Assembly: GCA_030549775.1 (NCBI GenBank)
Contig: CM060172.1
Location: forward strand, 61,112,023-61,176,022
Direction of reading: 5' to 3'
Length of the DNA stretch: 64,000 nucleotides
Origin: Tamarix chinensis
Lineage: Eukaryota > Streptophyta > Magnoliopsida > Caryophyllales > Tamaricaceae
The notes under the pieces: generated by a model
What the model was told of the DNA's origin: nothing
What the model saw: only the letters and a program-made list of their open reading frames with translations
Databases searched by the model: none
Shown: positions 51,345-61,677 of the stretch, piece after piece
Layout: each line of letters opens with the position of its first letter
How positions within the stretch are numbered: position 1 is the stretch's first letter
Position numbers and translations under genes: made by a program

Positions 51345-54332
51345 TCAACTCCATAAGATCTTAACCAGAGGCACCGAACTCGTACGAGTCTTCCTTAGCT
51401 TAGTGTCAAGAATCCGCACCGGTCGCTCCTCATAAGTCAGGGAATCATCCAATTCGACCTCATCTAGCTGAATTATATGTGATGGATCGGCAACATACTT
51501 CCGCAGTTGAGAAATGTGGAACATATTATGCACTCGTGCCAACTCTGGAGGAAGAGCCAATCTGAAGGGAGCCATCCCAATACTGGCATGATAACTGTTA
51601 TTATATGAAAACTCCACCAGATGCAAGCGCTCCTCCCAACACTCATGGAAATCCAGTACGCAGGGCCTCAACATATCCTCCAAGGTCTGAATGGTCCGCT
51701 CTGTCTGTTCATCCGTGGTGGGGTGAAAAGTTGTGCTCATCTTCAATTTGGTCTCCAAAACTTCCTGCAGCTTCCCCCAAAAGTGAGAGAGGAACCTCGA
51801 ATCTCGATCTGAAATAATATCCTTCGGGACCCCATAGCGGCTAACCACGAACTTCATATAAGCGCTCGCCAACTACTCCATACTACACGTGGACTTCATA
51901 GGAACGAACACGGCTGACTTGGTCAATCTATCAACAATAACCCAGATCGTATCACAACCGCTTCGAGTCCTTGGCAACCCACTCACATAGTCCATAGAAA
52001 TGGAGTCCCATTTCCACCCCGGCACCTCCAAGGATTGAAGTAATCCTGTTGGTCTTCGATGTTCAATCTTGACCTTCTGACATACTAGACACCGGGATAC
52101 AAACTCTGCTACCTCCCGCTTCATACGGGGCCACCAATACACCTTTTTGAGGTCCTTATATAACTTAGATCCTCCTGGGTGAACCGAATAGGGAGTCTGA
52201 TGTCCTTCCTCCATAATATGACGTTTAAGATCCGGGCAACTCTAGGGCACACACCAACGACCCCTGAATTGGATATTTCCATCCTCATGGACTCTGAACC
52301 CTTCTATTTTTCCTTCCCACATCTTCTATCGGATCCTCTCCAACTTAACATCTCCAACCTGGCTGGCTCACATCTCTTTAAATATAGTCGGAGTAAGCGT
52401 CAGGGCATTGATACGAGTCTCGAGATCTCCCTAATGAATCATCTCAATCTCCATATCTAATAGCTCCTTTATTGTCCGATCAGTAACCGCGCAACACAGC
52501 GTAGAATGTGTAGTCTTCCTACTCAGAGCATCGGCAACCACGTTGGCCTTACCCTCATGGTAGGTCAACTTAATATCATAATCCTTTACCAGTTCCAGCC
52601 ACCTTCTCTGCCTCAAGTTGAGCTCCTTTTGCATGAATATATACTTGAGACTCTTGTGATCTGTAAAGAATTTACACTTAGCCCTATACAGATAATGTCT
52701 CCAAATCTTCAAAGCGAACACAACAGCAGCTAACTCAAGATCATGCGTGGGATAATTTTGTTCATGTTTCTTCAGCTGTCGTGAGGCATAAGCTACCACT
52801 TTACCCTTCTGCATTAACATGCATCCCAACCCATGCTTAGATGTGTCGTTGTAAACCTCAAACTCCTCGGTGCCCTCGGGTAAAGTCAACACTAGAGCAG
52901 TGGTCAACCTCTTCTTCAGTTCTCGAAAAGCCTCTTCATAAGCCTCATCCCACTGGAACTTCGTAGTTTTCTTCAGGAGATTAGTCAATGGTCTGGCTAT
53001 CTTGGAAAAGTTATGCACAAACTATCGGTAATATCCCGCCAAACCCAAAAAACTCCGAATCTCCGATATGTTCGTAGGGGGCTTCCACTCTGTGATGACC
53101 ACAATCTTAGCAGGGTCCATAGCCACTCCTTTAGCCGATACAATGTGACCAAGGAAAGCTACCTCCTGGAGCCAAAACCCGCACTTCGACAACTTAGCAT
53201 ACAGATGATGCTCTCTTAATGTGCTCAAAATGGTGCGTAGATATTGCTTGTGCTCTTCATTTCCCTAGGAATACACCATAATATCATCAATAAATATCAC
53301 CACGAACTGGTCGAGGAAAGATTGAAATATCCTTATCATCAGATCCATGAACACTGCAGGAGCATTTGTAAGTCCAAAAGGCATCACTGTAAATTCGTAA
53401 TGCCCATATCGGGTCCGGAATGCAGTCTTCATAATATCAGCATCAACGATCTTCAATTGATGGTACCTGGACCTCAAATCAATCTTGGAAAATACTGTAA
53501 CACCCTTCAGCTGATCAAATAGATCATCTATTATCGGAAGAGGATACCGGTTCTTTATCGTCAACTGATTCAACCCCCGGTAGTCAATACAGAGACGGAG
53601 ACTACCGTCCTTCTTCTTCACAAACAAAATCGATCCTCCCCACGGCGATACACTAGGCTGGATGTACTAGTGCTCTAAGAGTTCCTCCAACTGGGCCTTC
53701 AATTCTTTCAACTCAACTGGTGTCATTCTATAAGCAGCCTTGGAAACATGCTCAGCTCCCGGCACTAACTTGATCTTGAAGTCAATTTCCCGAACTGGAG
53801 ACATACCTGGTATTCCTTCGGGGAACACGTCCGGAAATTCTTTAACTACCGGAATACTTTCCAATGTTGTCACATCCCTGTTCAGCTGCTGCACACTACA
53901 TAAATATAAAGGATACCCCTTTTGGATCAAAGTGTGTAATGTAACTGCTGACACCACCTTAGTGGTCAGCTTAGGCTGAGTCTTTCGGTATGAAACCCTA
54001 GTCCCCTTTGGGCCTCGTAGAATCACCCGCTCCTGGGCACAATCAATGATTGCTTTATATCTCCCCAACATATCCATGCCCAGAATCACGTCAAAATCTT
54101 TTAGACCCATCCTAATTAAATCTACTAGGAAGTCTACCCCTTCTATATCTAAAGCCACATCGGAAAACCTACGACTACACTCCATCCTGTCACCCGACGG
54201 AAACATAACAAATATCTCTACTCTAGTAGATGGTGACAATCCAGTCTTAGCAGCAAATGCAGAGGAAATGAAAGACATCATAGCACCAGAATCAAATAGA
54301 ACATATGCTGGTAATGAATAAATGGTGAACAT
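51345..54332 (-). pseudogene. Pol polyprotein of the Tekay-like element (protease, RT, RNase H, integrase, chromodomain)
   Basis: One frame throughout. The protease has LFDSGAMMSFIS (usual DSGA core); RT runs from [17 protein letters not shown] to the catalytic FIDDIMVYS, which is intact. Next come GLAGYYR and RNase H ([35 protein letters not shown]). Integrase has a CLVCQKVK zinc-finger half, the first catalytic D in SMDYVSGLP, then DIISDRDSRFLSHFW. A chromodomain-like end reads LVKILWS ... HGTEEATWEIEKD. In-frame stops lie near 53665, 53263, 53021 and 51875 (all TAG), with a TGA near 51344 and others around 52215-52430. In integrase, GMAPF joins directly to RLALPPELARVHN, so roughly 100 residues usual in this clade are missing. 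The chromodomain and RT type point to the Tekay clade. Confidence 0.9.
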
Positions 54333-54525
54333 ACCAGTAAGTCAGTAACGACATCCAATTGTCAGTCTGCCTCGGCCTAACTAATAACGTTCAGGCGCCC
54401 TCCTAACTGGCCTCCCTTATGAGGATGAGGCTTGGGTCCCTGTGGTCTTCCCCTGTCTCTCGAGCTAGGGCATCAGATGGAGCAGGTGCTCTCTAGTGAT
54501 ACTGTTGGGACGAATTCTGATGGTA

Positions 54526-55340
54526 CTATTGGTAGGCCTGCTGCTGAGGTATGAGAGCTCCTTCCTGCTGATATGATCGGTTTTGACTCTGCTGGAAACG
54601 AGGGGGGCTCCAACACTCCACTGCTCTATGACCCATTTTCCTACAGTTTAGGCATGTAATCAACTTGCTTGCACAGGTTCTGCCTGAGTGGGTCTGACCA
54701 CACTTCCGATAAACTAGGCCTCTCGGGGGCCCTTGGCTCCCACTACTATCTCTCAATGGCGAACTCCTGGACTCTCCGATCCTGGGCTGGGTCCTGCTCC
54801 CAGAACTATGAACCTCAAGTTTCCTCTTCCCAAGGATGGTGGCCTGCTCATGGACCAGCGTGTCTGCTATGCAAGCACGCTCGTACAGGGACGCTAGATC
54901 TGTGAAGGGCACCGCAGCCATCATCCGACGGATGCTGAAATTTAGTCCCTGCTCAAACTGAAAGACCATCGTCGACTCGCTGGCGGCAATCCCTGGAGAA
55001 AACCAAAGTAGCTCGATAAACTTGGCGTGGTACTGACGAATTGACATCGACCCCTATGTCAGTTGCATGAACTCCCAGAGCTTGTCCCTCCTGAGGCTCT
55101 CGGGATAGAATCTGGTGCAGAGGGCGGTCTTAAATGCCTCCCAGGTAGCCGGAGGACCTTCTCTGGCACGAAACTCCTCCCACCAGGCGTCTGCTATGCC
55201 CCAGAGGAAGAATGCTGCAATGCTGGGCCATCGGTCGAGTGGGCAATTCACGGCCTCAAAGGTGCGACCAAATCGCGGATCCACCCCTCTAAATCATTGG
55301 GTTCTCCTCCCCGGAATACGTCGGAGGGTGATGTCCGAAA
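54526..55340 (-). pseudogene. Gag of the Tekay-like element, broken
   Basis: It starts abruptly at the deletion junction (about 55340) with RTSPSDVFRGGEPNDLEGWI in one frame. It shifts frame near 55275 to FGRTFEAVNCPLDRWPSIAA and IADAWWEEFRAREGP, has a TAG stop near 55053, then continues GSMSIRQYHAKFIELLWFSP. Zinc knuckle CLNCRKMGHRAVEC (CX2CX4HX4C) is intact near 54590-54640. Gag and pol frames are offset, so a second frameshift lies between 54526 and 54332. Confidence 0.88.
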
Positions 55341-55344
55341 TTTA

Positions 55345-55483
55345 GGAGAAATATTTATAAGTTCTTATTAATTTGCCCTAAATAAATCCTTCTTATTCCA
55401 AATAAAATAATAAATTAAATTAATTTACTAATAAATCCTTATTTAATAATATATCTTAAAATAAATAATTCTAGGGCATTTCA
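55345..55483 (-). repeat. Stump of the 5' LTR (139 bp)
   Basis: On the minus strand it starts TGAAATGCCCTAG and stays nearly identical to the start of the 3' LTR (51117 downwards) as far as TATAAATATTT. It then changes abruptly to gag sequence. Confidence 0.88.
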
Positions 55484-58393
55484 CACATAGGTATGGAGAC
55501 CCCACTATTATAACCGATGGAACAAACATAAGATATCCAACTCTAAGGCAAAACGCACCTGATCACTATTTTAGTCGGTGGAACATTCTCCAGGGCAAAA
55601 TGTACCTAACCATTATTATAGTCGGTAGAACAATAAACATATATAATCTATAGGGCGACATACACCTAGCTACTATTATGACCGATGGAACAATACAATA
55701 ATATAATCCATATAGTCCCGACCTACGCGGTGTTACACTATAAGTGATTAATATATTTCCATTTAATTAGCACACCAATTCCATTTATTTAACTTGAGGA
55801 GGGGATCATGAACCCAAATACACAAAGGTACACCAATCATACTATCCCATACAAACAACACAGCTTCCAAACCATCAACCTAGGGATGCAAAGGTACTCT
55901 GGTGGCACTGGTGCATGAAAATACACAGTACCCTACCAACATTGATACCTAATCTATAAGTATGTATACCCCCTAAGTAGGTATGTAGAGCTAAATATAA
56001 TAAAATATAGGGCTTGGCTAGGGTACTAAGGCACACTAGCAAAATCCAAAATAATTATGGGCTAAACCATATCTTTAGGATAGCAACTCCTAAAAAGCCA
56101 CCTTTCCCAATCTCGAAGTCTTCTACTTTAATTATTAGTATCTTAATTAGGGTGACCACGAGAAACACATCAATCACATACTTATTCATTTTCATTTGTT
56201 TCTATTGTTATTAAGTAATCTTTATTAGTATTATTGTCCGTGTTAACTTAATAATTGACTAAGGTCATCCTAGGTTCTAATTCTTATACTTAGGCACCTT
56301 AGGTCAAAATGTCTAAAATGTCCCTAAGGCTAAGGCTTCCTCTTATCATCCACTTTTATCACATACTTCATTTTTATTTATCTACATGTCATAATAGGTT
56401 ATCGTATCATAATTGTACTACTGTTCATGAAATTAAATATTCTACACACTCATTGAACACATAAATCCTAATATGTACTTCTAGCACATCTAACACACAC
56501 TTTCATGCGTAATTAACAATTGAGCCACCTCTTGCATGATTATGAAATTAAAATCATAATATATCCTTAATTACTGATTCAACCCTAAACTATGCATTTT
56601 TCTTATAATACACCCCAATTTTCTAAAATGCTCTTATCCTTATAGTAGACATGAATATATTTAAACAAGTGATACTAAAGCCATAAACCCTTATTCTATT
56701 GCTCAACATCACTTATGACTTATTATGAAGGTTTATTAGATCAATTGTCATATTATATATAAATTACCAATCTACCACTTCTCACTTACAAAATTACTAA
56801 ATTACCCTCTTACTCGCAAATTTACTAAAATACTCTATTACTTGCCAAATTATCAAAATACCCTTCTTAGTTGAGAAATTACCACCTATCCTTCTCACTT
56901 ACAAAATTACCATAATACCCTCTTAATTGAAGAATTACCAATTTACCCATCTTACTTGTAAAATTATCAAAATAACTTCCTTAGTTATAAAATTACCAAA
57001 TTAGCCCTCTAACTTGCAAATTTACCAAAATACCATCCTTAGTTGTAAAATTATCAAATTATTCCTTTTAAGTTGTTAAATTACCAAATTACCCTTCTAA
57101 GTTATAAAACTACCAAATTACCCTTCTTATTTAGATAATTACCAAATTTATCCTTCATAGTTGTAAGTTTACCATATAACCCTTCTTACTTATAAAATTA
57201 CTAAAATTACCCTTTTAATTGTAAATTTACCATATTACCCTTCTTACCTACAAAATTACCAAAATACCCTCTTTATTCGTATAATTATCATATTACCTTT
57301 CTTACTTATTAAATTACCCAGTTACCTATTTCTCATGTAGAATCACCAACTATCCCTTTTTAGTTGTTAAATTACAAAATCATCCTTCCTACTTATGAAA
57401 TTACCAAAATACCATTTTTATTCATAAAATTACCAAATTACCCTTCTTACTTATTAAATTACCAAATTACCCCTTTATCATGCAAAAATACTGATTACCC
57501 TTTTTAGCTGTTAAATTACCAAATTACCATTATTACTTATAAAATTACCAAAATACCCTTTTATTCATAAAATTACTAAATTACCCTTATTACTTATTAA
57601 ATTACCAAATTACCCATTTCTAGTTCAAACTTACCAAACTACCATTCTTACTTATTAAATTATCATATTGCCCTTTTCTCATGCAAAATTACTAAAATAC
57701 CCCTAACACAATGACCCATATGCATTATTTGACACCACAACTCTTGTTATTCATTAATAATACCTATTATTACCTACCATGCACATTTATTTAGGTTACT
57801 CCCTATGTACAAGTAAAATTAAAATGCCCCTAAGGCTCATATTAGCATTATTTCTACTACAAGGGGTCATATTTACTTATCATGACATGTATGTGTATTT
57901 AATATCATTATTAATAACAAAGTCCACTATTTCCACACATGTAACCTATCATATAATATAACATGCTTTTCATTCTATCTTCCATATAATATGAAAATTC
58001 ATGAGATTCTTAGCAACACATAATATGCATACAAATACATACCAAAACCCTAACGTGCTAACATACATAAATCCACACATTTTAGTAGGGTATAATGGTT
58101 ACCTTATTTTCAACAATAGCTAAACTTTAACGGTACCCCAATTAAAAGCTTAAGCTTTGATTAGTAAAAATTATACCTAAAAATAATATCACAATTATCA
58201 TATTAGTAGTAGATAATCAAAAGAATAATTTTTTATCAAAAATTTTATTAAATACATATTAACACGAACTATATTATACCTCAAAAATCAGGGAAGAAAT
58301 CTTAAAATGGTGCAGCAACACTCACGTTGCATAGATAGTGTGGGTTGCATACACAAAGGGGGAAAGAATAGGCGGCGATACCTCAAAACCCTA
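55484..58393 (-). mobile_element. Old LTR, right piece (continuation of B1)
   Basis: It resumes after CACAT with AGGTATGGAGACCCCACTATTATAACC, as expected from the intact relative at 59765. It carries four hairpin units (starts about 55502, 55562, 55610, 55667) and one following box, but no second cluster. GGGCTTGGCTAGGGTAC (56011) and the next 200 bp match 60473-60660. An AATTACC minisatellite follows (56760-57700). Its far end (GGCATTTCA) is missing: it is cut at 58393 by a plus-strand LTR. Confidence 0.8.
56760..57700. repeat. AAATTACCAAATTACCCTTCTTA minisatellite in LTR B1
   Basis: Dozens of degenerate units of about 20-30 bp built from AAATTACCAAATTACCC and TTCTTACTTAT. A matching array is at 60850-61677 in the second B-type LTR. 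The LTRs of the other subfamily (47206, 61678, 17209) lack it, so it defines a subfamily. Confidence 0.9.
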
Positions 58394-59126
58394 TGAAATA
58401 CCCCAAAACCCTAATTTTAAGAATTATAGCTAATTAAGGATTTATTATAGAAATTAATTAAATGAATTAGTTTATTTAAAATAAGAGGGAGTAAATAGGG
58501 CTAAATCAATAGGAAATTTATAAATAATTTAATTAGAGAAAATTAGAATGATTTGCTAATTAAAATGAAATTTAGGAAAAATCTTTCAAAAATCTTAAAA
58601 TTAGCCTAAAAAGGGAATTAAATATTATTTTATTTCAATATTATTATTTTTAAATATTCCAAAATACCAAAATATTATAAATATCCCAACCCACCTATCT
58701 TTTTTTTTTCCTTTTTCCTTTTCTTTCTTCCTTTTTCTTTCTTTTTCCTTCTTCTTCTTTTCTTTTTTCTTCCCCTTTCCCCCGACCTGGGCCAGCCCTA
58801 TGGCCCAAACCCTTTCTCCTTCTTCTTTCTTCTTCCTTCCGCGTTGACCTGCAACTCTCCCCTAATAGCGCCGCCAGCCACGCCCGATTAACTGACCATT
58901 TTCCCCCTCTCTTCCCCGCTGATTCGTCGGCCACTTTGACCCAACCACTCCTTCCCTCTTCTCACACGATTTCCTTTCTTCCCTGGTCAATCATAGTTGG
59001 CCACAATTTGATCTGCGCTAGTCTGCGGTCTCCGGCCAGTGCAACTCACCTACTTGCCCTATTCTTTTGTCTCCCCTCTGACCCTATCCCCTCCTTTAGC
59101 CCTATAAATACTCCCATAACCAGCCT
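58394..59126 (+). mobile_element. 5' part of a plus-strand LTR ('C'), interrupted at 59127
   Basis: It starts TGAAATACCCCAAAACCCTAA, like the solo LTR at 17209. It shows the same AATATCCCAACCCACCTAT (58680-58700), pyrimidine-rich block, GGCCCAGCC motif and TATAAATA box (59103-59110). It stops at ATAACCAGCCT, where the next LTR begins. In the solo LTR the corresponding place reads CATAACCGAGCTTCC. Its remainder is presumably beyond the window. Confidence 0.82.
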
Positions 59127-59782
59127 TGTAACACCCCCAAAATTCACTACTGATTTTTATTTTATTTAAAAGGATCAGTGGAAGAAAGATAACAATTATG
59201 AATTTCAGGGATATTACCGCCACACTTAGTACCAGACCGGTTCACTCATACCGTTCTAGTACCAAGTGCTAAGGCTGAAAGAGTAAAACACAATTTACAA
59301 ACCATACTTAAATCAGAGTAGCGTAATAAACCATTTACAAGAATAAAATCCACCAGTGGTAATTACAAGAATATAGATTACATTTAAATCAGGGGGCAAG
59401 GGAGAAAGAATGAAACCCTAAAATTTCGGATAATTTCCTTATGATCTTCCTGTTGCCCACTTGAATAATACTTGAAAAAGGGCCTACAAGGGACACTGCC
59501 CATTGAATAGGCAAGGGCCCCACGAATGAAACCCTTCAATACTATGATACTGAGTAACCCTTTAAAAACACACTTAAAAGCAAGCCTGCAATGTAACACA
59601 TGATACATACATAATGAAATTTGCATACATAATATTCACATCCATACATTCACATACTTAACAAGTCAACTAGATATTAATAGGTCAAAATGTACAATCA
59701 ATACTTTTAGGGCCTTAAGCCATTAGTCCATCATTATTCAATCATCTCTCGAATTTTATGTATCCATGCGAGTGTGGGAACC

Positions 59783-60190
59783 CCACTATTATAAACGGTG
59801 GATCGGTCACATACAGGGCAAAACGCATCTGACCACTATTATACACTGGTGGATCGGTCACTTACAGTGTAGAATGCACCTGACCACTATTATATGTCGG
59901 TGGATTGGTCTGGCCCAGACTCACATGGTGTTCCACTATAAGTGATTAGTATTTTCCCATAATTTATTCACGACCAAATTAGATTTATTGAGCTTAGAGT
60001 CCCCCACTATTATCACCGGTGGACTGGAATACATAGAAACATCATCCAAGGCAACGCGCTCTTGGGCCACTATTATATCCGGTGGACCAGTACTCATAAT
60101 CATCTTCTAGGACAAAACACTCTTGGGCCACTATTATATTTGATGGACCGGTACTCATAATATAATTCAACTAGGCCCGTCTCATTAATC
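59783..60190 (-). repeat. 3+3 hairpin-unit array in LTR B2
   Basis: Units start at 59783, 59833, 59884 and 60004, 60067, 60128. The gap between clusters is 120 bp, although the spacing within the second cluster has grown to 61-63 bp. The conserved box TTCCACTATAAGTGATTAGT is at 59931-59950. Confidence 0.85.
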
Positions 60191-60849
60191 TTTCACTTTC
60201 ATAATTAGTGTTTTCCCTTCTTAATCAGCACAACAATTCTATTTATTTGCCTCGGACGGGAGATCAAGATCTTGGGACACTAAGGTACATCGGTCGTACT
60301 GGTACATACAAGCTACTCAATACCCTTCAACCATCAACCTAGGGACGTAAAGGTACCCTGCTCGTACTGGTGCATAAAGCTACTCAGTACCCTACCGACA
60401 AGGACACCTAATCCATAAGTATGCATACCCCCTAAATAAGTCCATAGAGCTAAATAGAGTAAGATGTAGGGCTTGGCTGGGGTACAACGACACATCAGCA
60501 ATTACCAAAATAATCACAGGCTAAACTACGTCTTTAGGGTAGCAACCCCTAAAGAGCCACCATTTCCGATCTCGAGGTCTTTCACTTTAAGTATTAGTGT
60601 CTTAATTAAGGTGATCACGAAAAGCACAACAATTAGATACTTATTCATTTTCGATCGTTCTGATATCATTAGGTATTTCTTATTCAAACGGTTATCTAAG
60701 ATAACATAGAGGAATCATTAAGGCCATCATAATCTCATTCGATTCTGATTTAGGGTTCGTTCCTGTGATACTTACTAATTGTCAAACACCATTATCTTAC
60801 TATTCAATGTTACTCCATTATCCCCTCAACATATTAGACACGGATTACT

Positions 60850-61677
60850 GATTTATCCCTTACTTGTATAATTATTAAGTCATCCCTTCCTTACCTGCCA
60901 ATTTACCATATTACCCTTCATGTTTCATAATTACCAAATTGACCCTTGCTCGGTTTAGGTTACCAAGTTATCTCCCACACGTATTAGGTCACCAAGTTAT
61001 CTCTCACACATATTAGGTCACCAATCATCTTTCATAATTGTTACACTTATCATATTTCTCATTTGGTTGGTTAGATTGCTAGTTGCCCTTCTCTTTTGTT
61101 ATAATTACCAAATTGCCCTTTGGTTGGTCAAATTGCCACTTTACCCTTCTCCATTATCAAAATTACCAAAATTCCCTTTAGCTGGTTAAATTACCAGATT
61201 GCCCTTCTCCATTATCATATACCAGACTGCCCTTCTCTATTATTATAATTATCAAATTACCCTTCTCCATTATCATAATTACCATATTACCCTTCTCCGT
61301 TATCATAATTACCAATCTGCCCTTTAGTTGATTAAATTACCAAATTACCCTTTTCTATGATCATACTTACCAAATTGCCCTTTAGGTGGTTAAATTACCA
61401 ATTGCCCTTCTCCATTATTATAATTACCATTTTACCCTCTTTAGTTACAAAGTTACCATTTTATCCTTTTACTTATAAAATTACCATTTTACCATTTACT
61501 TCTAGAATTACTATAACACCCCTTTACTTACAAAATTACAATTTTTCCCTTTACTTCCAAAATTACCATTTTACCCTTTACTTCTAAAATTACCATTTTA
61601 CCCTTTACTCACAAAGTTACCATTTTACCCCCTTACTTCCAAAATTACCATTTTATCCTTTACCTCCAAAATTACCA
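60850..61677. repeat. AATTACC minisatellite in LTR B2
   Basis: Degenerate units of about 20-30 bp (AAATTACCAAATTGCCCTT, ATAATTACCATATTACCCTT, AAAATTACCATTTTACCC). The unit changes gradually along the array, with the AAAATTACCATTTTACCC type confined to the 3' end (61430-61677). Confidence 0.9.

Larger units (their letters stand above)
47206..55483 (-). mobile_element. Ty3/gypsy Tekay-like chromovirus, 8.3 kb, TSD CACAT, 5' LTR mostly deleted
   Basis: Flanked by CACAT on both sides (47201-47205, 55484-55488). Read on the minus strand: a 139 bp stump of the 5' LTR (55483-55345), gag (about 55340-54526), pol (54332-51345), a purine tract (AAGGGGGTAGTGA, 51130-51118) and the 3' LTR (51117-47206). 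The first about 140 bases of both LTRs agree apart from a few substitutions. After that the 5' copy jumps into the start of gag, so about 3.8 kb of LTR plus the primer site is missing. It sits inside the older LTR B1. Confidence 0.92.
59127..61677 (-). mobile_element. B-type LTR ('B2'), interrupted at 61678
   Basis: It starts TGTAACACCCCCAAAATTCAC and matches the B1 pieces 46392-47205 and 55489-56200 in order. It has the 3+3 hairpin array (59783-60190), the GGGCTTGGCTGGGGTAC segment (60473) and the AATTACC minisatellite (60850-61677). The bases just before it are AGCCT, the expected left half of a 5 bp duplication. The right half would be outside the window. Confidence 0.82.
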
